Origin: Cylicocyclus nassatus | Taxonomy: Eukaryota; Nematoda; Chromadorea; Rhabditida; Strongylidae | DNA length: 64,000 nucleotides | Direction of reading: 5' to 3' | NCBI GenBank assembly: GCA_958299035.1 | Contig: CATQJL010000001.1 | Location: forward strand, 50,098,461-50,162,460 | Translations under genes and position numbers: made by a program | Notes under the pieces: model-generated | Seen by the model: only the letters and a program-made list of their open reading frames with translations | Databases searched by the model: none | What the model was told of the DNA's origin: nothing | Shown here: piece after piece, positions 49,442 to 60,589 of the stretch | How positions within the stretch are numbered: the first letter of the stretch is position 1 | How the letters are laid out: each line of letters opens with the position of its first letter

Positions 49442-49525
49442 CAGTGGCGTACCAGGATCTCCGATTGGAGTAACTTTTGAAATTTCGAGACCTATTCTCG
49501 GGAGGGGGGGGGGGGGGCGCCACTG
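49442..49525 (+). mobile_element. hAT-like MITE, internally deleted copy, 84 bp
   Basis: It starts CAGTGGCGTACC and ends GGCGCCACTG. It keeps only the right subterminal part of the longer copies, with GACC.ATTCTCGGGAGG-like sequence, followed by a G14 run at 49504-49517. The flanks (CCTTATAC, CTTAGCCT) show no convincing 8-bp duplication. Confidence 0.65.
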
Positions 49526-49699
49526 CTTAGCCTACCGTAATCACAGAAAAATGAGGTTGTGAAAAATAATTATAGATGAGTAGCTAACGCGTAAAATCGC
49601 ACTGATACGTATACCCATTGGATGGACTTTGGTACGTTTCAGTTCTATTGCATCCCTACCGTAAGCACAGAAATAGCTATGATGAGAAATTTATACAAA

Positions 49700-52590
49700 A
49701 TAGTAAATAAACATGAGATTATACAGAGAATAGAAAATACAAAACGAGAGGTAATCACGGCAAGTTTTCCTCTAAGCTTAGAGAACTAACTCGTGCAATT
49801 CTACTGATTTATACGTTCAGCAGAAATCTAGAATTCAATAACAATTTTTGGAAACCGATGATGCATTTGTAACAAGCAGTTCGGTTTGCTGCTATGGTCG
49901 TCGTTTTGCGGAAAAGTGCAAGTGGAAATCAACAAAACTTCCGCTCCGTTTGGAAATCGCTTGACTCTTGCAATAGCGAACTTTTAATCGCAGGCACTAG
50001 GTACCGTCGAAAGTGCAAATGACCATTTTGTGTCCGCAACAAAGAAATCGAAGATGTTATTTTTTTCCTAGGTACTAACGACTTGTTTTTTTCCTAAGAA
50101 AAATATCAAGCAACTTTTTATATGATTAACTACAACCTATAAAGATATGTGAAAGCTAGGGTAAAGCTACAGCTACCGATAACGTCGCTTGTTAGCGCAA
50201 TGAAATTTGAACTAGAAATTTGAGTATGCTATACTTGAGCAAACGTACTTCTGGAATTCGTATTCGTACCCTCAGCCAATATTTACCTCTCATAGCCATG
50301 TAGAAAAAAAACTAGGACTAATAAATACTAGGTGAATTCTTGTGATTCTACAAAAAACCTTGCGCTAGACTTGATTTTCTAAACAATTTTTATTTAAAAA
50401 CATAACATTTCGAAAAAGCTAGGATGGAGCAGGCACGTTGTGAATGGCTCAGATGTAAGCTAAGATTGTGGTAAAACAAGCATAACAATAGGGCTACTGC
50501 AATGGCAATAAAATGTAAACATTTGCAGCCAGTTTGCTTATTCTAGAACCATTTCCCAGCTAGTGTGTACGACAACGACAAGTACACATCTAAAAAGCAT
50601 TGCCCAAAAAGCGCCATTGACTCGTAGTTGATTTTGGATATAAATTTAGAATGGCTAAAACTAGTTGTAGTAGATGTTCAGCATGGCCCAAAATACTTCG
50701 AAGTGTAAACGTAAAACCAAAAATCTTCCTGCAACACTCGTGCAATCTGTTGCTATGTAAAGGAGTTTGAGATGCACATTGTGAGATTTCTAGAAAAGCA
50801 CAGAAAACAGTGTTTTCTATAACAGCAAAAAAAGAGAATGAATTTCTGAACTATCCGCGCTTTCTGCTATTGTACACAGAATTCGAAGAGCTAAAGTCTA
50901 TAAAATGCTGAGGTCTTCTCAATTTTATCTGCTGATCAAAGCTATTTGAATATGAGTCATGAAAATATGACAATTATCTGAGTTCTGTATGGCATTGTGC
51001 GAGATGAATCATCAAAGAAAGTGCAAGTAAGCAAAATTTGAATGTAACATGAGAATCTCAACATTTTGAATTCGCACTCGAATTTGCAATAAGTATGAAT
51101 TTGATCCATTTATAATGGTAGAAGGTTTTGGAGACTAAAGAATAGTTTTAACAAAGTCATACCCCAGTGGAGGTTTCCTATAGCGAACTTTACAATTAAA
51201 CTGCTCCTGCGCGAAGAGTCAAAAACGATTTCGACTTTTTTGAGCTTGAAAATCTTGTTCTGGGACAACAGACTATTTTTGGACACTGAAGAGCTCTATA
51301 GTAGAAAGAAGATTCACAAATGTATAGAACCAATCATTGTTGCATAGATTACAAACGAAAATAAGCTCACTTTTGAATTTGAAACGAAGCAGAATGCAAG
51401 AAAGATGAATATTTTTTCATATGTAATCGACTACTGCAAAGTTTTGAAGTAAAATTGGCTAAGAACAGGAGCTAGTAATTGTTGTTCAGTTGTTCGCTAA
51501 CTAGCTCCAAATTCACTTACATTCTTCTGAATTTGATAGAAATGGAACAAACTTGGAAGTGGAAAAGATTTTTGATCTTAGCGAAAATACCGTCCCCACA
51601 AATTGGGTCCAAAGCATTGAAAATGATTTGTCACGATAATCATGGCTCTTTACACATTTGAAGTCAACTTCGAAGGTGAATAAGTTTATTGAAACACCAA
51701 CTTACTTGATGACATCTTTTTCTCGTCGACTACTTTTTCGTCGCAAAATTTTACTTCTCGGTGACGATTGCTGCTGCGGCTCATCCATCATACCACTTTG
51801 CTGCTTCAGAATCATTATCGATTCATCAGGTGCCATTATCCTAAAATAGTAAGACTAGTGAAATATTAACTACAGTTAACTGCTAGACCTGAAATTGGTT
51901 GTTCCTGAGCGAGAGGGTGCTCAAGAGAGGCTTATATGGTTAATAATTCATTGATCTGTTGATTTATTGGATATATCATCGATGCGCATTTACTTTTCCA
52001 GAAAATTGAATGCATCATCGGAAAATTGTGGGAAACCCAAAACTGGCCTAGATTTGATCAAGAGAATACCTACAAAAAGCCTCATATAAGGACATTTTTT
52101 TCTGACCAATCTGTCAACTACTTGATTTGTTTATTTGTTTTATTTTTACGATAGATCACAACATAAGAATTCCAATGCGTTGAGTCTTCAATACCTAATT
52201 TGGAGGAGATGGTGATACATTTTTCCGTTGCAACGTTTTTGATTGGATAACCAAAGTAATGTTATAATTTTGAGTAATTTTTCAAAAGAAAAGGAGTTTG
52301 TGCTTGCTGCTCATACCTGATCGGATAGAAAAAATCGCTGGACCATCGTTTGTAATATCTCGGATAGGACATAAGGACTTAGACGCTACGTACGTGGTTG
52401 CGGCAAGCTCTATGATTTGTGTGAATGCACTCTTTAGTGCACCGTACACACACAATGAAAACGAGGATGTTCTTCTGGGTCAGCCCCACTCAGCCCTCCC
52501 CTCCTTATGCTTTTTTTCGCTCCTCGCCAGCTGTCTCGTCATCATCAAAAAATGTGTGTAAAGTTACGCGCGCGCGCGAACTGTTAGCGA
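49700..52590. other. AT-rich stretch, no gene recognised
   Basis: Only chance frames were seen. The right end, from about 52560 with a (CG)n run CGCGCGCGCG, becomes GC-rich and probably belongs to the 5' region of the candidate exon at 52796. Confidence 0.4.
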
Positions 52591-52795
52591 GTGGTGCACT
52601 TTGTTCATGATCGTCGTCGGTTCCTGTACGGCTCACTTGCACTCAGCTCTACGCACATTTGCAAGTGACAGGTGTTTGACGAACGCTGCTCCCTACTCAC
52701 TCGGCCGAGCCGCTAAAAGTAAGCAAAAGCCGACGGAAGTTGCGAAAATTTCTTGCAAACGGCACGACACACCATCACATCTGCTTGACCTGACA

Positions 52796-52863
52796 ATGAG
52801 CTACTATGACTACTCGCCTGTCAGGTCTTCTCGAGAAAATCGTTCCTCAAAGTATCCTCCCAG
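52796..52863 (+). CDS. Candidate first coding exon, Tyr/Ser-rich start
   Basis: An ATG opens MSYYDYSPVRSSRENRSSKY followed by PP and ends at CCCAG with a GTTTTG donor, phase 2. It follows about 230 bases of GC-rich DNA (52563-52790) that could be promoter and 5' leader. The next exon should start with one base. The exon at 60484-60586 would fit in phase, but other exons may intervene. Family unknown. Confidence 0.4.
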
Positions 52864-54286
52864 GTTTTGCTCGAGAGGGGAAGTTACAAATAAGAAAATT
52901 TACAGTTGATCACAGCAAAATCGACCTAAGCATCAACACATTTCACTCGCAGGAAAAGTAGATGTGAGCAGAGTCTTATGAAGAACTGCCCTGTCCACCT
53001 CGAACATTGACGTTATAAAACTACGACGGCTAGTGAAGTAATTTGAGACGTAGCTTCTAAACTAACAAATTCCACAAAGCAAGTTTTTGGTAACAAACTA
53101 TTTGCCTTGATTCTGATCTGAGAAATTTCAGAAATCCACCAGCCTGATATGAGTGAATCATAAAACTCCGGGAATGTTTACGTTCTTAAGTATTATGCAA
53201 CGACATGTGACATTTTTCCTCGTGCGAATGCCATCAGATAAGATGCTTCAGATATTTCTTATTACCGCATAGTTTCCCCAAGTGCAAGAAAATAAAGGCG
53301 TGCATTACCGAGAGAAAACTATGACATCAATTTAGGAATAGTATGCCGAAAATTATTCAGAAGGAAGGGTTTCAGTTCGTCTAAATGGTACTGTCTGCGC
53401 CCACAGTGGTTAACGTAGTCGGCAACGATGTTTAGAAAGATAGTTTAAGTAGTCTTACAATCGCTTTGCTTGCTGCAAATGAACAATTACTGCAAAAATG
53501 AGCAAGCTTGGATTTCGAAATTAGGACGAACATCATCAATAACGCTGGTCACCAGCTTTCAAACTAGAACGCGATTACCTACAGAAAAATTTCGACACGA
53601 AAAGCATTGAGCTTACTGATGCAATGATTTCAATGTTTTGAGAGCTGACACTAAATATTTTCGGGTCATTTGTAACTTAATGTGTGAGATTGCACACTAA
53701 GCCTTATTAGCGACGGCACCAACCAGTAACTTTCCGGTGCAACATTTTCTAGCCTAACAAAGTATAGAAATGTGTTCTATCACCTAACTATAACCAACAA
53801 GAACAAAAGAGACAAGGAAACAAGGAGAAATCACTAGAAATGAGCAGATTCTAGTTTTGCAATCGTCAGTTAACGTGTATAGTGTGCACTACGCACATTA
53901 AGTTAGGAAGGACTCGACGATAACTAGCTTTTTCAAATGCAATGAATAGCACGATAGCATTACGGACAAACTATGAATTGCGCATGAAAATTCATGTATT
54001 TTCAATAAAAACCAACACTTTCGCACCATCTACAAGGGATCAAACAAACAAACATTAGAGAGCCATCATTTTTAAACCGTACCCAATAGTTTTTCTTTGA
54101 GAGAGAAGAAAAGAGTGGAAGTTTGAACTGCGCGATGTTTGCATATCAATATCCAAAAGGATGTTTATAAAAAGCATCAGATGTAAAAATAATGATAAAT
54201 ACACAATGAGCAAAACACCTATTTCTTTTTCTATCAAACTGCGGTTGCTTTTTCTTTCGCTTAGTGCAAAGAGAGGGTTCTCTTTG

Positions 54287-54419
54287 GTGCTCTTGCGGTG
54301 CCGACAGCAGTTGCGCGTAAAAATTGCTGTGTTTGTGATGCGGGAAGTAGTCGTGTGTGAACTATTTGGTAATCTATGCCCACTTTTTACGCGCAAGTGC
54401 TGTCGAAAGCGCAGGGCAC
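54287..54419. mobile_element. Small foldback element, 133 bp
   Basis: Arms of about 36 bases are inverted: the left begins GTGCTCTTGCGGTGCCGACA and ends TTGCGCGTAAAAA, and the right begins TTTTTACGCGCAAGTGCTGT. One arm-like sequence is also found at 44712-44817. It lies just downstream, on the minus strand, of the exon at 54467-54733. Confidence 0.55.
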
Positions 54420-54466
54420 TATGTATATACGAAAAGATAACAGACCAAAAATGTTTTTTTACAAAC

Positions 54467-54733
54467 CTGTAATTTCTCCTAAGGTTTGCATGCACATTGC
54501 TTCTGCGCCTCCTCAGCACGGGGGTCCTGGTGAGTAGCCCATTGACTGGAGTGGGAGTAGTGTCCCTCTCGGTGAGTGTGAGCGTCGAATCAACACTCAG
54601 TGCCACACTCGACTCCATTGAGCAACTGGAATCAGGAAGTCTTCTCGGCCCTCTGATACGCACAATAATGCTCGGCAAACAAACTCCAGCAATGACCGCG
54701 CTCAAATGACGGTTTTTGCGCGCGGACTGGCTT
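54467..54733 (-). CDS. Exon of an unidentified - strand gene, Ser/Thr/Arg-rich
   Basis: After the acceptor CTGTGTGCAG the frame reads SQSARKNRHLSAVIAG, later MESSVALSVDSTLTLTERD and TPTPVNGLLTRTPVLRRRR, and ends NLRRNY at a GTTTGTAA donor, phase 2. It joins in phase to the exon at 56311-56428 upstream. The reading frame continues open past the donor to 54055 (about 137 more codons), but that part crosses the foldback element and looks non-coding. The sequence is disordered and basic, as in a cytoplasmic regulatory tail. Its end phase also fits the first RhoGEF exon 31 kb away. Confidence 0.5.
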
Positions 54734-55092
54734 CTGCACACAGATTGTTTCAAATCGGATCAAAGTACGGGGGATTAATTCGATCGGACAGAAATGGTTA
54801 TCGTTTACAATGGGTGTTTATGCTGGGGAAAACGACGTATAAAGTACGGGAGCCTATGCAAATGTCGCTACTGATTCACATGAAAACATTACGCGTATAT
54901 GTTAGCGTGGACGATGATCGACTATGGTCGCGCAACTTAGCACTTTTACTGCGCGTGCTTCCAGTTTGTTTATTTACTTATCTAATCAAATACTCTGAAA
55001 CGACTACAAAAGTAAGAGATACAATAGGCCACAATCTTGAAAAAAAGACTGTTACGGCAATTACCACCGGCGAAACCGCAGCAACCTTATAA
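54734..55092 (+). CDS. Open frame of unknown status
   Basis: A plus-strand frame beginning at 54706 stays open for 128 codons, long for this base composition. It contains VFMLGKTTYKVREPMQMSLL and a hydrophobic NLALLLRVLPVCLFTYLI. A strong GTAAGAG donor follows SETTTK at about 55011. It partly overlaps the minus-strand exon at 54467-54733. I do not recognise it, and it may be accidental. Confidence 0.2.
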
Positions 55093-55362
55093 CCTAGCTT
55101 AGAACTAATTTTACACCTTTTTATGCTCATCTATGAAAAGCTCCTGGCACAAGAGATAGAAAAATACAACAAAAAAATGCACCCTTTAAGGGGACTGACA
55201 TAATCGCAGTAAAACTTGCAAGAATAAGATTGTCGCATGCTTGGAACTTGATGTAAAACAGAGTGAAATGATTGTGGCACATAAACTGGGGGGAGGGGAG
55301 GGCATTATAAAGTGATAATTCGAAGGAAATCAGGAATTTGGGAAAGCAAGTAGGAAAGCAAA

Positions 55363-55691
55363 ACGTACTGACCCCATCCCGCTTCCGAGAATATGTCGCG
55401 AAATTTTTGAAAGTTATTTACATCATGTATAGAAATGTGCAAGTAAGTTTTCCACCCTGTAAGCGATCAAAATGATTTTCAATAATTTCGAAAATATTGA
55501 TTAATTTTGTAAAAATTTTGGGTGCGCCTGCTGCCACACCCCTTTTTAATGATTGTGAAAGTGCAAAAATTTAGACAGCATTCGGTAAAATCTTTCGGAC
55601 TCATGGCTAACTCCACGCACCTTCATTCAAAAAATTAACTCCCCTCTCCCACCCCCCCCCCCTCCGGAGGAAAATCTTGGACTGCCATCTG
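55363..55691 (-). mobile_element. hAT-like MITE, diverged inverted copy
   Basis: Read on the minus strand it begins CAGATGGCAGTCC (compare CAGTGGCGGTC) and follows the order of the other copies: poly-G (C11 at 55652-55662 on the plus strand), GCGTGGAGTTAGCCATG, GGGGTGTGGCAG, AACTTACTTGCACATTT and GCGACATATTCTCGG. The far end is poorly conserved, so the left boundary is approximate. Confidence 0.65.
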
Positions 55692-56310
55692 TACAGACAT
55701 AATCTGTCTTACACGGTAAAAAGACCAAAGTACCATACCCTCTTCTGCAGAAAAAAGCGAGCTCGAAATTGAGATGCCCGTAGAAAAAAGGAACATTTAT
55801 TCTAAACTTCATTTCTATCCTCCCCCTAGTGTTCTTTTCTGCATTGGGGAAATTATAAATGGGATGGAAAGCAGCAAGGCATTGGAAAAGCTCTTTGAGC
55901 TGAATTTTGAGCTGAAGGAAGTGGAAATTTGATAGCATTTATGTAGTGTATTATTCAAAAGTTTCTAAAGATTTTGAGTTTTTTGTAGTAAAAATTTGAC
56001 GGAAAATGACAAGGAACGCAAAAGGTTCAGTCATTTTTGAACATGTCTTACTGTCGGGACTAACAATAAGAACTATACCGGTGGTATTCTTCCAAGGACT
56101 ACTCTGGAATGAATTCACCATCGTTTGATGTGAGGGCTGTAAACAAAATTTACGAGGTCGAAAACTAATTTTGCCGAACTTGCCATGCACTTATGTTGTG
56201 GCACTAAATTTCAAAATTTTGCTTCTTTTTTAAAAAGATTTTCCACATTCTGAGAATTGCTTGACCGCTATCATACGCGAAGTTCTTGTTAGGGTTTCTG
56301 AAAAGAAGAC

Positions 56311-56428
56311 CTGGAAAGTGTGTCGACGCACTCCTTCACTTCTTGAACGTTCTCGTAGTCGGATACAGACACAGGCACATGTTGTTTGTCCTTCTCGTAG
56401 GATGGATCGTCCGGACGAATTCGATAAC
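56311..56428 (-). CDS. Exon of an unidentified - strand gene, acidic tail
   Basis: A strong TCCTCTTTTCAG acceptor precedes YRIRPDDPSYEKDKQHVPVS, then VSDYENVQEVKECVDTLS, and the donor GTCTTC. It starts in phase 1 and ends in phase 2, matching the exon at 54467-54733. Tyr residues in PSYEKD and DYENVQ could be phosphorylation sites. Earlier exons must lie at higher coordinates; the candidate at 57507-57584 does not connect directly in phase. Confidence 0.6.
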
Positions 56429-57506
56429 CTGAAAAGAGGACAATTTATTTTTGCTAAGAGTTGCTATGCAGATCGCACAATACATTCTAAAGAGGAAGGA
56501 CGATAGGATTTTAAAAATTTTCTGTTATACAAAATGGTCAGCACTCCTGCTCCATATGCTTTTGCCAGCTGTTTTTAGTCACTTATGTCAAAAAGAAGCC
56601 TTAAATTGTATAAAATAATCTCATTGAGACTATCTTTGCAGATGCACAAAAGTTTCTTTGGGCTTTTTCTGATCCCAATCAATTGCCGCACCTCACCACT
56701 TGCCTCAAGACCTCACATTACGACTGATACGAGGACAAAAAAAAGTCGATTTGAGGAAAAACATTGAGATGCCACTTTTTATGGTTGTTCTTCTCATTTA
56801 AAACGTATAGTACACTTGAATTTTTTTAGTTTTTTGGGACGAACACAGGGGATTGTGTAATGGAAGTTTCAGCTAACAGAAGCACTAGTCAGATCTACTT
56901 ATAGTACTGCCTCAAATAAGAAAAGTGAACGGAACTTCAACAAAGGGCTTCATTTTTCTTTGAATAATCTTTTTAAGAAAAACAATACTTCAGTCAAATA
57001 GTTGTATGCATAACTGCACCTCTTCCCCAAAAAGCGTATGCAACAAAATTCATGATACACTCAATTTGAGCTCACGACCCTGTGAACTTTTTTTTGAATA
57101 TAGTCTGTAAAATTATATTCTTCTTAATTATTCTTCTCACGTTGGTTCCAAGTTTAAATAGAGGAAAGTTTTTGCTATTTTCATGAAATGATTGGGACAG
57201 AGTCTTTTTTAAATCAGTAATCAATTATCGAGAGTCACTGTATAGCACGATAAAAAACTGGTCAAACCTATTCAAACAATGTGCTCTTCTTCAATCGGCT
57301 ATTACCCGGCTAATGTGCAAGATTTTTGGAGTACGAAATTTAGCTTGATGCTAATGCAGTATGTCAGCTTTGCGAAGGATAAGCTCTGCTTTTTCTTGAT
57401 TAATGCACCTCTGGAATGAGCGTCCGGGATTATATTGTGGACTTTCCATGAACTCTTCATAATCATATCGAAGTGCAATGCTTTTACATAACTCACTCCC
57501 ACTCAC

Positions 57507-57584
57507 AAAAAAAACCAGAATAAATTCAGAACCTCCGTTTTTTTTACAGTTGTTTTCGAATAGATGAATATGTTCACGTAATCT
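57507..57584 (-). CDS. Candidate exon, unknown protein
   Basis: The acceptor TTCTTTTTTTCAG precedes RLREHIHLFENNCKKNGGSE, then FILVFF and a consensus GTGAGTG donor, phase 0 at both ends. Splice signals are strong, but the second possible frame is also open. Confidence 0.35.
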
Positions 57585-58013
57585 CTGAAAAAAAGAACAT
57601 GTCACTGATTGCTCAACCAGTAGACTAGAAAGAAAATGGGGGAGAATTCGGTAAAGCAAAGCCGACTCTATATGGCCCTCAAAAATTCTAAATCCATTAT
57701 TTTCCTAGAGTTCAGATGTTTTTGAATTTCAATGCCAAAAATCGGATTTTTTTCAATATCTGCAAATTCGCATTTGCTTACAATTACTAAACAGTATTTA
57801 GTAGGCGCCGGTCATATAGGTATTTGCTGTTTTTTGGCTGAAAATCTAGCACAAAAATCTAGATTTGTGACTCCGCCCCGCAGTCCTGGATTCCTCTCAT
57901 TTATATAGTACGGTACTGCAAACCTATAAAAATTAGCCATGAAGTTATACTATTACGATTTCTATCAGACCATAGACAAGACTATTGCGGCTAAAGGACG
58001 TAAAAATGCGAAA

Positions 58014-58256
58014 CTACTTTTTTAGAAACCTTGCGAATTTGCTGTTTTTGCATCGTCTCTGCAACCCTTTCTTTATCTCCAGCCTTGCTAATATATTTTC
58101 TAGCGGCGAAAGATCAGCAAAACTATGCTGCTCGGTCGGGAACATAGCCCTGATAGATCCGAACAGCAGAAAAAACAGACAGAGAATGCGATATACTGCC
58201 ACGCGGACCAGCGTTCGTACACTACGAACAACACCTGCAAAAAGAGCGAGCGCCAC
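58014..58256 (-). CDS. Candidate small membrane or secreted protein, 80 codons
   Basis: The frame starts MALALFAGVVRSVRTLVRVA and continues with the hydrophobic VYRILCLFFLLFGSIRA, then MFPTEQHSFADLSPLENILA and a basic end. A CTCTTTTTGCAG within the frame could instead be a 3' splice site, making this an internal exon with a membrane segment. An overlapping plus-strand frame exists. Confidence is low. Confidence 0.25.
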   Translation of the reverse strand: MALALFAGVVRSVRTLVRVAVYRILCLFFLLFGSIRAMFPTEQHSFADLSPLENILARLEIKKGLQRRCKNSKFARFLKK

Positions 58257-58429
58257 AAATTAGCGCTCGACGCTTGTCGCCGGTTGTATCGGCAATTCAG
58301 CAAATGTTTTGGAGGAGTTACGAGTAACGCAATACGCCTTGCAGATTAATGGAGCCCTTGCAAAGTCCAGAAGAAGAACTTAAAGCTGCTTTTTAGTCAC
58401 TATGAGCATAGAGTGTAGGTGGTGCCTAA

Positions 58430-58655
58430 ACGGCCGGGCATACTTCACACGATTTCAGTCGCGACGCATTTGGCAATACGCCGAAAGTCTTCAGATTCTA
58501 CACTAGCAAACTGCACATGCATAATGTGTATGACTTACGTGGATAGATAAAATACCCTATCTTTCAACACTTGAAATGTGCTTAAAGTGAGCTATGGCCA
58601 GTCAGAATATTGCCAGTCGCGTCGCGACGAAATCGCGTGAAGTATGCTCGGCCCT
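58430..58655. mobile_element. Harbinger-like MITE, second family member, 226 bp
   Basis: The left end, ACGGCCGGGCATACTTCAC, is inverted at the right end as GTGAAGTATGCTCGGCCCT, with TAA just outside both (58427-58429 and 58656-58658). Subterminal GTCGCGAC and CGCGATTT motifs match those of the copy at 15740-15937, so the two belong to one family although their outer ends have diverged. Confidence 0.7.
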
Positions 58656-58659
58656 TAAC

Positions 58660-60310
58660 ATGAAGTCAAAAAAATGATCCAAAACCCGGAACTCCATGCT
58701 CATACGTTCTCCTATAATTTGCATTATAATTGAATGTCTTAATAATTTTGGCCAGAGGATAGACCCACTAGTTCTGCCAGTATCAAAGCTCTTCAAGGAA
58801 TTCAGGTCGTTAAAGTAATGTTTTTTGGTTAGTATTATAGTTAGATCCAAGAATGCTAAGTGGTTGTAACAAAACTCTCTTACATCAATATAAATCCTAT
58901 GGTTCACTTTTTCCTACTAAGAACTACATTTGTGTTGAACAGAACCCTCCACGAGATGTGATTCTCATGTTTTTCCAAAACACGATAAGTTCTCAACTCT
59001 CCCAGATTTTTTGAAATATTACATCTTATATACTATATACAGTACAGTTTTGCATATCCATGCTGGTATAATAACTTCAGAAGATGATCCAAAATGAAGG
59101 GTACAACCTCTTGCACGAACCTATAGTCCGAGGTAAAGAGATTTTTGCGGCTTTTTTATCAGAGCTCCTCTCAACCCTCAAACATTGAGTCCAGAAATAT
59201 CAAAGAATTCTGGACTCGCATCGAAAAAGCTCCATTTGCTCTGACCTTCTCTCACAATGCAACCCTTTTTAAGCAACGTGCCATTTGGTATTCGTCAGGA
59301 AGTTAGTTATGTCACATTCTTTTATGATGATTTGATTTATTATATTCCATATTACCTATTCCATAGTGGTTTAGAATAGCCCATCATCCATTTATACCCA
59401 GGGATTGCGAAACAAAGATTGAAACATTTGGTAGTAATATAAAATTCTTCGGAATGATAATGCTGATCAAAATCTAAAATCTACTGTAGAAACAAATTTC
59501 ACTAATATGAATCAAGCCGTAGGATGGGTATGGAACGGAGATGAACAAGGACAAATGGTGAAAGGAGAACACGGCTCAGCACGAGGTGGCTTTCCGAAAA
59601 TGCAAAAAACAAAGTCCCCTTTATATTTTTTTGAATTTTACGAAGGACTTTTTGACCCTAAACCATAAACGTAAGAAAACAAAGAAATGAAACGTCCACA
59701 AAAAAACACGTGACCTAAGTTTCGATTTTTTAGACCGCGAAAACGATATCCAGCTTGCTTATAAGCCACCTGTGCCGAGAACTGGAGAAGAAAAAGACCT
59801 TTTGATTTGTTTCTTGATCTTCTTCAATAATTTTGAAAATTTAGTACAATGAGAGTATAGACCCTTATCATCGTTTTCAACTTTGCGCATCATGAGTGAA
59901 ACTACGACAGCAATGGCTACTTTGCAGCGGATATTCAAAGAAAAGCTAAACAGGAAATGCATAATGTTTTTTCGACGATGTATCATATCAAGAAAATTTT
60001 GAAGATAAAATTGTCACGCTGTTCTACTCTAGCATGCTGTTTATATTTGTTTTGACCTTGCAAAAAAATCGTCACAAAGGAAGGGAATTGTGTAAAATAT
60101 GAGGCTTTGACATCGAGTTGACACCGGGCGATTGAGAGAACTTTTTTCTCTTTGCATTATGTACGTATATGAGATAGCTTGAGATAAGTGGGACACCCAT
60201 CTACACAGTTACAAAAAACCCGAAAAATTTTCCAAACCCATTATCTGTTTAGACCATTAAGCAGCTAATCTGTACGAAGCAAAATCGTCTTCAAGACTCA
60301 TTCTAGCGCC
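58660..60310. other. AT-rich stretch, no gene recognised
   Basis: Only the 30-bp dispersed repeat at 59749-59782 stands out. Confidence 0.4.
59749..59782. repeat. 30-bp dispersed repeat, copy B (inverted)
   Basis: TCCAGCTTGCTTATAAGCCA followed by CCTGTGCCGAGAAC is the inverse of 37958-37989, 22 kb away. Each copy has a short palindromic CTTATAAG core. Confidence 0.6.
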
Positions 60311-60319
60311 AAAACTCAC

Positions 60320-60403
60320 CCAGATAGCGCAGGAACCAGGCGAACGCCAGCATAAGTTGGGAAGATAATGAATCCTGCTGGTCAGCCGGGTCCACAATGT
60401 AAC
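60320..60403 (-). CDS. Candidate internal exon, unknown protein
   Basis: It reads YIVDPADQQDSLSSQLMLAF then AWFLRYL, and ends at a consensus GTGAGTTTT donor. A stop codon lies in frame right before the acceptor GAGTCTAAG, so the exon boundary is well defined. It starts and ends in phase 1. The second half is a hydrophobic helix. No partner exon was located. Confidence 0.45.
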
Positions 60404-60483
60404 CTTAGACTCTGAGGATTCGTTACTCGAACACCCAATCCTACGCATGCATAATCGCGCTCATAGTAGGTTCGCTACTACAG

Positions 60484-60586
60484 AACGCGTGTTCTAGCCG
60501 GATTAGAGCGGATGAACGCCGAAGGCTATGGATTTCTGCGTTCGTACACATATCTCAATGTGCTCGTTAAACGGGTTGCGATTGAA
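60484..60586 (+). CDS. Candidate internal exon, unknown protein
   Basis: After CTACTACAG the frame reads TRVLAGLERMNAEGYGFLRS then YTYLNVLVKRVAIE, ending at a GTATGC donor in phase 0. It starts after one base, so its upstream exon should end in phase 2, as the exon at 52796-52863 does. It lies 80 bases from a minus-strand candidate exon, so at least one of the two could be false. Confidence 0.4.
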
Positions 60587-60589
60587 GTA

